A DNA stretch of 38,209 nucleotides from contig CAMNJU010000007.1 of NCBI GenBank assembly GCA_946541595.1, forward strand, positions 1 to 38,209, in the 5' to 3' direction. The notes below the pieces were generated by a model. It searched no databases. It saw nothing but the letters and a program-made list of their open reading frames with translations, and was not told the DNA's origin. Both the position numbers and the translations under genes were made by a program. The DNA is from an uncultured Planctomycetales bacterium. Its GTDB lineage: Bacteria; Planctomycetota; Planctomycetia; Pirellulales; Thermoguttaceae. Shown here one piece after another: positions 31,873 to 38,209 of this stretch; within the stretch, counting starts at the first letter, position 1, and every line of letters starts with the position of its first letter.

Positions 31873-34308
31873 TTATTTCGCCGCTTCAATCAGGTAGAGT
31901 TTACCGTTGAATTCTAAAATAACCGGTTCCTTAAAGACGAGATACTGAGAGAAACGCTGTCCGTTCGTTGCGACGAGATTGAAATATTCGTCGCTGAACT
32001 GAACGACCTGAATCGGCTTCGTAGATTTTTCCGTTTCCGCGTCGATTGAGCTGTCTACCCAACGTCCTTCTTTCAAATAGAAGGTCTTATCGGCGATGCT
32101 CTTCATATTCTGCGCCGAATTTGAGGGAGCCATGCCCATTGGCGTGGGAACAGAGCTTGCAACATTTGACGCAATGAACCCGCCCCGCGCCATTGACCCT
32201 ACGGACGCCGATCTACGAGCGCCCATCATCCCACCGCCGCCCATGGCGACTCCAGAGGACGCCATAGCGCCGGAGTCTGAAGAATTCGGAGTTGCAGCCG
32301 CGAGTTCCATATCTTCCTGAACGCTATCGGAAGACAGGGAATCGATTGAGTTCATTTTACGGTAAGACTGTTTGAGGCCTCGTTGCCCAAACCCGGACGC
32401 GTTAGACGATTGCGACGCAAGAGCTTGGAAATTGGACGCAGCGAAACCCGCATTGGACGCGTCGTTAAGCGCGACAGAATCGTCGGCCAAGAACGATGTG
32501 TACGGAGTGAGAATCCCGTGCTTCTTCGCAAGTTGCAGGAGCTCGTCCATGAGTTCTTTATTGACGCCGTTTAGGTCAAGCTCGTCGATAATCTCCCCTA
32601 TGCGTCGGCCCGCCCAGAGACGTTCGATATACGCGTAGGAAGAGTCTTCACTATGAGCAATTAGCGAACCATCGAAGTCAAATTTGACCTCTTTGTCGCC
32701 AATCTTGCCGGTAGCTTTAATTGAGACGTCGCCGGGGTCGGAGTACCGTCCCGTAAGAACAATTTGCTCGCCTGCAAAGATATCAATGGGGCCGGAAGGA
32801 TAAACAAGATTAGTAAAGTATTTTTGATCCGGTTTATCCTTTTTCAGGAATTCAAACGAGACTTCAGAAAAGACTGGAGCGTCAATTTGACCGTATAATC
32901 TGGAAACGCTGTCTTCAATATTCTCGTTTGGCTTGACGTAGACGCCCTGACCGCGTCCGTCGCGTATGAAGCGGTCTAAGAGTCGCGAATTAACGTCATA
33001 ACCGACTCCGAGGGTGAAGAATCGCGCGCGGTTCTTATTGTCTTCACGCGCGACTTGCGCCAATTTCATTTCGTTCGTTTCTTTGGTTGTGGGTTCGCCG
33101 TCGCTCAAAAAAACTAGGTACTTCGGGTTGGCAGAGTCGTCTTTTCCGATCTGAGCGAAGGAAGACTTAATAGCGTCGATAATGTTCGTACCGCCGCGCG
33201 CTCGGACCGAATTGACGAACAGCGCCGCTTCTGCCCGCGTTTCTGCTGAGCTGACCTGCAATTCAGGCTTATAAACAGAGACTTCTGAATTGAAGAGTAC
33301 AATATTAAACTTATCGCCGTCGCGAAGCCGTTCCACGACAAATTTAAGCGATTCGCGCGCTTGCTCGATCTTTTTTCCGCTCATACTCCCTGAGACGTCG
33401 AGCGCAAACACGATCGTTTTCGGAAGAGGCGCGCTGTCTTCGTCTTCGATTTTTGGCGAGGCTAGAAGTAGGAAATAACCGTCTTCGGATTCATTCGGGC
33501 GGTAGCTTTGAATCTTTGCTGCGAGTTCGTCTGAGCTCTGGTCGAAGAAGAGGCGCATATCGTTGGTCGGAACTTTATCCTGCAACGAGTATTTGATCTT
33601 TGCCGAATTCTTGCCGACACGTTCAATATTTACGTCAAGAGTGGGGGAGTATACGTTTTTAAGTTCAGTATCGCCAACGATCGTTAAGTCAAACGAAGTT
33701 TTGCCGACCGGCTTACTCGAATACTGGGCGCAACTGAGGGGGAAATAAAACTCCGTGAGTCCGTCGTTGACGCGCATGAGTTGCGAATAACTCAACGTAA
33801 CGGTGCGTGATTCGCCCGCAGGAATGGGGAAGACGCTCGTTTTGAACAAGCCTGTCCCGATCCATTCCATCAGGGCCGGATCGCGATTCTTGCGAACGAT
33901 TGATTCATACGTTTGGCGCGCTTCCTTGGCGTCGAGGAGTTTAGCGGGGTACTCTTTACCGTTGACGAGAAGCGTCATAGAGTCGATCGCTCCGTCGTAA
34001 GGAAGCGGAAAGACGAAGGCTGTTTCAATTGTCGACGAACCCTCGTTTTTGAAAGTTTGGGAAACGTCGACCTTTGCCACTGAGTCTGACAGTGTAGCGG
34101 CGACTTCAAGCGATTCAATTTTGTATGGAGTCGATTCTTCAATGGGAACCGGACGAACAATCCATCGAGGGAGCGGACGCGGACTAACCGGTTCAATCAA
34201 AAAACCCTGACCGGAGACAAAACTGGGGAAGAATACGGTCAGACACAACATAAACGCCGTAAAGAGGACGATCCGGCGTTTGAAAAAACATTTCAAATCA
34301 GCTTTCAT
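31873..34308 (-). CDS. Exported VIT and von Willebrand factor A domain protein
   Basis: An 811-residue protein with an N-terminal signal sequence (Lys/Arg-rich start, hydrophobic core, likely cleavage after VSGQG). A VIT domain spans about 45-180 (KVDVSQTFKN, FVFPLPYDGAIDS, YPAKLLDAKEARQTYE). A VWA domain begins near residue 300 with the metal-site motif DVSGSMSG and continues through RGGTNI and FLSDGEPT. The C-terminal third holds a Gly/Met/Ser-rich low-complexity stretch (GGGGMMG) and a short folded end. The ATG at 34308 follows AGGAG; an upstream in-frame ATG at 34338 lacks one. Proteins of this layout resemble inter-alpha-trypsin inhibitor heavy chains and are common in planctomycetes; the usual inference is metal-dependent protein binding outside the cytoplasm. 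Single-gene transcript with its own terminator. Confidence 0.93.
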   Translation of the reverse strand: MKADLKCFFKRRIVLFTAFMLCLTVFFPSFVSGQGFLIEPVSPRPLPRWIVRPVPIEESTPYKIESLEVAATLSDSVAKVDVSQTFKNEGSSTIETAFVFPLPYDGAIDSMTLLVNGKEYPAKLLDAKEARQTYESIVRKNRDPALMEWIGTGLFKTSVFPIPAGESRTVTLSYSQLMRVNDGLTEFYFPLSCAQYSSKPVGKTSFDLTIVGDTELKNVYSPTLDVNIERVGKNSAKIKYSLQDKVPTNDMRLFFDQSSDELAAKIQSYRPNESEDGYFLLLASPKIEDEDSAPLPKTIVFALDVSGSMSGKKIEQARESLKFVVERLRDGDKFNIVLFNSEVSVYKPELQVSSAETRAEAALFVNSVRARGGTNIIDAIKSSFAQIGKDDSANPKYLVFLSDGEPTTKETNEMKLAQVAREDNKNRARFFTLGVGYDVNSRLLDRFIRDGRGQGVYVKPNENIEDSVSRLYGQIDAPVFSEVSFEFLKKDKPDQKYFTNLVYPSGPIDIFAGEQIVLTGRYSDPGDVSIKATGKIGDKEVKFDFDGSLIAHSEDSSYAYIERLWAGRRIGEIIDELDLNGVNKELMDELLQLAKKHGILTPYTSFLADDSVALNDASNAGFAASNFQALASQSSNASGFGQRGLKQSYRKMNSIDSLSSDSVQEDMELAAATPNSSDSGAMASSGVAMGGGGMMGARRSASVGSMARGGFIASNVASSVPTPMGMAPSNSAQNMKSIADKTFYLKEGRWVDSSIDAETEKSTKPIQVVQFSDEYFNLVATNGQRFSQYLVFKEPVILEFNGKLYLIEAAK

Positions 34309-34357
34309 AACGCTTTCTCCTATATAGTTGATTTCCATCTGAAACCGAACAACCTGA

Positions 34358-34363
34358 ATTATA
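34358..34363 (-). promoter_or_regulatory. -10 element of the VIT-VWA gene
   Basis: TATAAT on the minus strand, preceded at a 17-bp distance by TGTTAC, a poor -35. The predicted leader is about 45 nt. Confidence 0.45.
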
Positions 34364-34470
34364 CTGCAAAAAAGAATTACGTAACAGATTGATTATAGGA
34401 AAAATCGAGCAGGTTGAGAATGTTTTACTCACTCGATATCTCTGAAAATAAAGTAAAATAAAAAAATCTT

Positions 34471-34500
34471 AAGAAAAGTTAGTTTTTTCTAACTTTTCTT
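34471..34500. repeat. Perfect 12-bp inverted repeat next to the sRNA promoter
   Basis: AAGAAAAGTTAG pairs with CTAACTTTTCTT around T6. It ends 1 bp before the -35 of the plus-strand promoter. It may be an operator or an insulating terminator. Confidence 0.55.
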
Positions 34501-34501
34501 G

Positions 34502-34529
34502 TTGACGTTTTTATATTCCATAGTATACT
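34502..34529 (+). promoter_or_regulatory. Sigma70-like promoter with no downstream ORF
   Basis: TTGACG (34502-34507), a 16-bp spacer and TATACT (34524-34529). The nearest plausible plus-strand gene is absent, so this promoter is assigned to the candidate small RNA. Confidence 0.6.
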
Positions 34530-34535
34530 AGGTTG

Positions 34536-34661
34536 CGTTAGCGCGATACAAGGTTTGTTGAACGTTGACATTCAGCGTAACCCTTTTAGGTTTCAGCTGA
34601 TCGATTCTTTCTTGCGCTCTCTAACCGGGGAGGACGAACGTCTCCTAATCGTCCTCCCCGG
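34536..34661 (+). ncRNA. Candidate small structured RNA
   Basis: A region of about 125 nt between a good promoter and a perfect 13-bp hairpin (34625-34637 with 34649-34661). Internal pairing can be drawn: AGCGC (34540-34544) with GCGCT (34614-34618), TCAGC (34572-34576) with GCTGA (34596-34600), and AACC (34579-34582) with GGTT (34589-34592), giving a nested long stem-loop. No convincing reading frame is present. It does not match tmRNA, SRP RNA or RNase P motifs that I can recognise. The terminal hairpin has no T-run, which weakens it as a rho-independent terminator. Confidence 0.45.
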
Positions 34662-35141
34662 ATAGAACTTCCCAAGATTTTAGTAATATCTACTTATCTG
34701 TTTTCTCTATCTTCCAGTTTGGTGGGGGGTGTTTACGCTTTCTTTGGCGTAGCCTTTTTGTCGGAATAGGAAGGTTTCTTTATAAAACTCAGCCGATTAT
34801 CTTTGAGAGTAATTACTTATAAACATAAATGAAAAATTTTCAAAAGTTAGATTGTCCTAAACCGAAAAGATGGAAGTCTGTTAAACTGACAGGGAAGCCT
34901 TGTTATCAGTCGTCTTAAACTAGCCTTTGTTCTAACTCTGTGTATCGCAGGTTTGTCTTTGAAGGTCGCGTTATACCCGGATACGACATAGCGCCGAACA
35001 GACGTGAGTTTGTGCGTGAGTCGGAAACCGGAATGCCGATACCGTATCCTTTAAGAAACCGTCAGTCCGCGCTTTGGAAAAAAGATAAAACACGTGCTGA
35101 ATATTTTGAAAGACGGTGTAGCGGCGAATATCTTCTTAGTC
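34662..35141. other. Intergenic region without a supported gene
   Basis: A weak hairpin followed by T5 lies at 34734-34759 and might be a second terminator. A 29-codon ORF at 34829-34918 and a 106-codon ORF running into the glycosyltransferase gene lack support. Nothing else is recognised. Confidence 0.4.
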
Positions 35142-36356
35142 CTAATTCCTTTTTTCGTCCCGCTCTTTTTCCTTTTCTAGTAGCTTGTCCAATTTATTTT
35201 CTTCTTCCCGTATCTTTTTTCTGGCTGCAAATTCTAAAATTGCGATCAGCGTCAAAATAAGCGCGGTTTGCACGAAGACCAAGATAGCCGACGCCAGATT
35301 AACCTGATATAGGAAAAAAGCTCCCGTCGCGCAGATCGCGGTTGTGAGAAAGATTGTCGCCACCGCCTGCGGTTTGGAAAGTCCCAGCGCGACGAGTCTG
35401 TGTGAATAATGGTTTTTATCGCCGACAAAAGGACTTACATGATTGTGCAGGCGTATTGTTATAACGCTGATCGTGTCGTAAAGAGGAACCGCTAAAATGC
35501 ACACTGGGACAAAAATTGCTGTTTTGGGCGTCGAGTCGCCAACGAACGTAATCGAGAGCGTTGTAGTTGCGAGCAGAAAACCAATGAAGTAGGCTCCTCC
35601 GTCCCCCATAAACATTTTTGCCGGCGGGCGATTGAGCGTTAAGAACCCACACAGCGCGCCGGCAAGGAGAATTAGAAAACCTCCGAGAAAATACTGCGGT
35701 TCGCCGGAGACCGGATTTGGTGCAAACGCGAACGCAACGGCGGCCAAAAAGAACGAACATATTGCGGCGACGCCCCCGGATAGCCCGTCCATGTTGTCGA
35801 GCATATTGAACGAATTGACGAGTCCTACAATCCAGAAGACGCTAACGATCCACGTGATCAGAGGGAATTGCATAAACAGCGTCGCGCGCCAGCCGCAAGC
35901 GACGGCCGCAAACGCAACGAGAAATTCAACGCCGAGCCGGAACTGCCACGGCAGTCCGCGCCGATCGTCGATCGTCCCTAGAACGACCAGAATCGAGCCG
36001 AGCCCCAACAGCGTCCAGAGTTGGGGTAAACGCGAAGCAAACCCGCCGATGTGTCTGATAAAAAAATCGGGGAACTTTGAAAGCGAGACTCCAAAAACTG
36101 TCGACGTTTCTGGATCGATCGAACCTGCTTCGACGTTATTTAGTCCAAGGGCGCAAACCGTAACAGCAGCGATGGGAAGAAGCACGCCCAACCAAACGCC
36201 GAGTCCGCCGCCTGTTGGCGTGGGAATGTCGTGAATTTTGCGAAAGCCCGGTTTGTCAATCAGACCTAATGCGGGTCCAATTCTTTTAACGACAAGACAT
36301 GTGAGTAAACTGACGATTCCCGAAACAAAAAATAAGAAAATAAAAACTGGCGTCAT
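35142..36356 (-). CDS. WecA/MraY-family undecaprenyl-phosphate sugar-phosphate transferase
   Basis: A 404-residue polytopic membrane protein of glycosyltransferase family 4 (about ten hydrophobic segments). Family motifs occur in order: DKPGFRKIH near 37-45, PTGGGLG near 48, GTIDDRRGLPW near 127 (Asp pair), NSFNMLDNMDGLSGG near 185-200, KMFMGDGGAYFIGF near 255, and the loop HNHVSPFVGDKNHYSHR near 310-325. Such enzymes move a sugar phosphate from a UDP-sugar to undecaprenyl phosphate, starting synthesis of surface polysaccharide, teichoic acid-like or O-antigen chains. The long C-terminal Lys/Glu-rich helix is cytoplasmic. It is closer to WecA/TagO than to MraY by the HNHVSP loop. An 80-bp gap separates it from the upstream unknown gene on the same strand. 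Confidence 0.93.
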   Translation of the reverse strand: MTPVFIFLFFVSGIVSLLTCLVVKRIGPALGLIDKPGFRKIHDIPTPTGGGLGVWLGVLLPIAAVTVCALGLNNVEAGSIDPETSTVFGVSLSKFPDFFIRHIGGFASRLPQLWTLLGLGSILVVLGTIDDRRGLPWQFRLGVEFLVAFAAVACGWRATLFMQFPLITWIVSVFWIVGLVNSFNMLDNMDGLSGGVAAICSFFLAAVAFAFAPNPVSGEPQYFLGGFLILLAGALCGFLTLNRPPAKMFMGDGGAYFIGFLLATTTLSITFVGDSTPKTAIFVPVCILAVPLYDTISVITIRLHNHVSPFVGDKNHYSHRLVALGLSKPQAVATIFLTTAICATGAFFLYQVNLASAILVFVQTALILTLIAILEFAARKKIREEENKLDKLLEKEKERDEKRN

Positions 36357-36437
36357 GGCATTCTTTGAAAAGGCGTCCTTCAGAATGATTCGACTGTTTT
36401 GGTACGTCCGTCTTACGTTTGCCGCACGTTGCGACCG

Positions 36438-37607
36438 TCATTCCAAAGTTACAACGGTTGAATCAATCGAATTCAGTAAATTCAGTTTGTCGTAACATGG
36501 CGCGATGGCGATAGCGACGGTCTCGCCGTAATCGTTGAACTCAGCGTTGTCTTTGGAATTATCGATAGGTTCGGACGCCTTGACTGGACTTGCTTCGAAC
36601 GGAACGTTTTCTTCAGGCGTTCGTTGGCGTTCCTCTTCCTTTTTCTGTCCGGCAAGCATATCGGCGAATTTTCGGAAAATGGCAAATCGGGAGTTCCACT
36701 CGCTGTCGCGTCGCGCGTAACAGGACGGGGCTCCCTTTGCGATATGAAGTTCCGTCCCCCTTGCTCCTTCGTCAGGAAGATTGAATGGGCTGTGATTCGT
36801 TATCTCGAAATCTTGCACGGCAGACGACGGAGTCTGGTCTGACGTTCCTTGACTTTCGAGCCTCCTGAAAGCGTCTTCCGCCAGATAGCCTAAATCGACC
36901 GTAAACGGCGCTCTCGTTTGCGGGATATCAGCATTGATTTCCCCTTTTTCGTTAATACCGCCCTTTTCAAGTTCTGATTCAACGGCAACCTCTTCGTGCC
37001 TTTTGACGTGTTCAAATTTGTTCAGTTCGACCTCGTCTTTTGATACTGTCGCGCTTTCTACTTGAACGCTTGGTTTTTCGTCGCGAACGTTCTCGAAACG
37101 CCGTTCGGAATAGTCTACGCCAGAGGCTGTGAGCGCAACCTCTTTTATGAACTCCTTTTCCTTCGAACTTGAATCTTCACGGGCTGCAGAGACGGCCTGA
37201 GATCCATGTTTGTTTTCGTCAGAGGGAACTTGCGTCGACGCGTCTTCCAGAATCTCCATACTGCGATTTTGTTGCGTAAGCTCGACGTTGGAGTTTTGGC
37301 CGACTGGCTCTGCGTTCATTTCTCCGTCATAATAAGGGTAGTCGACGCGATAACTTGCCGACTTAGCTTCTGGGGATATAAACGAATTTTCCGGCGAGAC
37401 GTCTTCCGAAAGAAAACGTTTGATCTGCTTCAGTACGGAAACGTTAGTTTGCCGTTCCATTCGATTTTCAGATTCGTCGGACGAAACAACGGTCCAACCT
37501 TCTTCCTGTTCTGCGTCCGTCTGAAGATATCGAGACAGAGGCGCGCGCGTCCCGGAGTTGGCGGACAATTCCGCCGCGTCTGAGTCTTTGGGGGTACCTT
37601 CTGTCAT
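36438..37607 (-). CDS. Unrecognised acidic, largely disordered protein (389 aa)
   Basis: I do not recognise this protein. It is rich in Glu, Ser, Asp and Lys, has no signal peptide or membrane segment, and reads as mostly disordered with scattered amphipathic pieces. The most structured-looking parts are near residue 55 (VSVLKQIKRFLSED), near 235 (VDLGYLAEDAFRRLE) and near 305-320 (NSRFAIFRKFADMLAG). The C-terminus becomes hydrophobic and regular (IAIAPCYDKLNLLNSI). Codon use resembles the neighbours and no other frame is better, so it is probably real. It lies between an EpmA-like gene (151 bp upstream) and the glycosyltransferase (80 bp downstream), all on the minus strand. No function is proposed. 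Confidence 0.7.
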   Translation of the reverse strand: MTEGTPKDSDAAELSANSGTRAPLSRYLQTDAEQEEGWTVVSSDESENRMERQTNVSVLKQIKRFLSEDVSPENSFISPEAKSASYRVDYPYYDGEMNAEPVGQNSNVELTQQNRSMEILEDASTQVPSDENKHGSQAVSAAREDSSSKEKEFIKEVALTASGVDYSERRFENVRDEKPSVQVESATVSKDEVELNKFEHVKRHEEVAVESELEKGGINEKGEINADIPQTRAPFTVDLGYLAEDAFRRLESQGTSDQTPSSAVQDFEITNHSPFNLPDEGARGTELHIAKGAPSCYARRDSEWNSRFAIFRKFADMLAGQKKEEERQRTPEENVPFEASPVKASEPIDNSKDNAEFNDYGETVAIAIAPCYDKLNLLNSIDSTVVTLE

Positions 37608-37758
37608 TTTGAATCTCTGTCTAACGAATCAACACGAACTGGACTGACACGACCGACTCGTACCGACAAGCCTATTCGTCCTAATCGTTATTATCGGCAA
37701 AAAACAATTGAACGTTAATCTACTTTTGGTATTTGAAAGGGAATAATAGCGCTTTCTT

Positions 37759-38209
37759 CTACGCCAATTCGATGGGGAAAGCGATTACGTCGTCGATTTT
37801 GGCTGCGGCAAGAAGTACGCAGAGGAACCGATCGATTCCCAGCGCGCAACCGGCGCACTGGGGAAAGCCCGCGTCCATAGCGGCAAGGAGCCTTGATTCC
37901 TTTGGTAGTTCCGGCGAACCGTCGCAGCGCCGTTCCCTAGACGTTTCCGCGATACGTTCGCGAAGAACGCTGGGATCGCGAAGTTCGTCGTACCCGTTTG
38001 CCAGTTCGATTCCCATAACGAATAGTTCAAAGCGTCGAGAGACAGACATGGGGGAGCCTGTATAGGGATCAACCGTTTGTCCCGTTTGAGCGAGTTGCGA
38101 TTGAGACGCGGGATAATCATACAGTATGACGGGAGCTTCAAACCCGAGTTCTGGCTGAACGACCTCGGAAAAGACAATATCAAGCCAGTCGTCTTTTGTC
38201 GCATGCGCT
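37759..38209 (-). CDS. epmA: EpmA/GenX-like lysyl-tRNA synthetase paralog, C-terminal part (5' end outside window)
   Basis: The frame is open from the window edge to a stop at 37759 (150 codons). It shows the C-terminal catalytic core of class II lysyl-tRNA synthetase-like proteins: LYDYPASQSQLAQ, then RRFELFVMGIELANGYDEL, and motif 3 as GCALGIDRFLCVLL before DDVIAFPI. The YDYPASQ block and the short C-terminus match EpmA (PoxA/GenX), which attaches beta-lysine to elongation factor P, rather than full lysyl-tRNA synthetase. The N-terminal part and any EF-P or EpmB genes lie outside. An internal ATG at 38049 is not the start, since the family sequence continues upstream of it. Confidence 0.9.
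   Translation of the reverse strand, partial: AHATKDDWLDIVFSEVVQPELGFEAPVILYDYPASQSQLAQTGQTVDPYTGSPMSVSRRFELFVMGIELANGYDELRDPSVLRERIAETSRERRCDGSPELPKESRLLAAMDAGFPQCAGCALGIDRFLCVLLAAAKIDDVIAFPIELA

Noticed and set aside
31873..34308. VIT-VWA protein as the VWA partner of the DUF4132 module
   Set aside because: It is exported (signal peptide), has a VIT domain, lies more than 24 kb away and has its own promoter and terminator, unlike the cytoplasmic VWA proteins near DUF4132 genes.
34723..34760. Possible terminator with stem TACGC/GCGTA and T5
   Set aside because: The stem is only 5 bp with a large loop, and no transcript unit clearly ends there; kept only as a remark in the intergenic entry.
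34829..34918. 29-codon Lys-rich ORF with two cysteines
   Set aside because: No ribosome binding site and only a weak -10-like sequence upstream; too short to judge by eye.
34940..35260. 106-codon plus-strand ORF ending in a hydrophobic segment
   Set aside because: It overlaps the end of the well-supported glycosyltransferase on the other strand, has no Shine-Dalgarno sequence, and its hydrophobic end is the complement of that gene's C-terminus.

Overview
The window looks like chromosomal DNA of an anaerobic planctomycete. The strongest lineage clue is the extracellular protein at 26554-29841. Its N-terminus has the Ser/Arg-rich plus LESLENRELL-type motif typical of planctomycete exported proteins, followed by FG-GAP/VCBS repeats and a C-terminal dockerin. 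A Ni,Fe carbon monoxide dehydrogenase (CODH) points to an anaerobic lifestyle. I saw no rRNA, tRNA, CRISPR array, insertion sequence or phage gene.

Layout. (1) 1-7599, minus strand: two giant paralogous DUF4132/MolR-YehI-type proteins flank a small 148-residue protein. The left paralog runs off the window. (2) 8092-10569, plus: a UvrA-family protein without the UvrB-binding domain, divergent from the DUF4132 gene. (3) 10807-13123: a CsoR-type metal sensor and a P1B metal ATPase whose promoter sits inside a 38-bp CsoR-like palindrome. (4) 13485-14114: a TetR regulator. (5) 14954-19617: a CODH operon with a complete NitT/TauT-type ABC transporter. The CODH has Asp where a C-cluster cysteine is expected. 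(6) 20056-26066: a translationally coupled YhaO/YhaN (SbcD/SbcC-like) pair. The nuclease-like subunit has lost its metal-binding histidines and the ATPase carries a long acidic tail. (7) 26554-29841: the dockerin/FG-GAP protein. (8) 31605-29955, minus: a partner-switching operon of NarL-type response regulator, STAS antagonist and RsbW-like kinase. (9) 34308-31873, minus: an exported VIT-VWA protein. (10) 34502-34661: a promoter followed by a structured region and a strong hairpin with no ORF, a candidate small RNA. (11) 35142-38209, minus: a WecA/MraY-like glycosyltransferase, an unrecognised acidic protein, and the C-terminal part of an EpmA-like lysine ligase.

The best candidates for something new are the tandem DUF4132 module, the CODH-transporter operon with its altered C-cluster ligand, the YhaO-like apparent pseudoenzyme paired with its ATPase, and the candidate small RNA. 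Start sites were moved from the longest ORF wherever a promoter or Shine-Dalgarno sequence made the longer start impossible or unlikely. All family assignments come from reading motifs by eye; no search was run.
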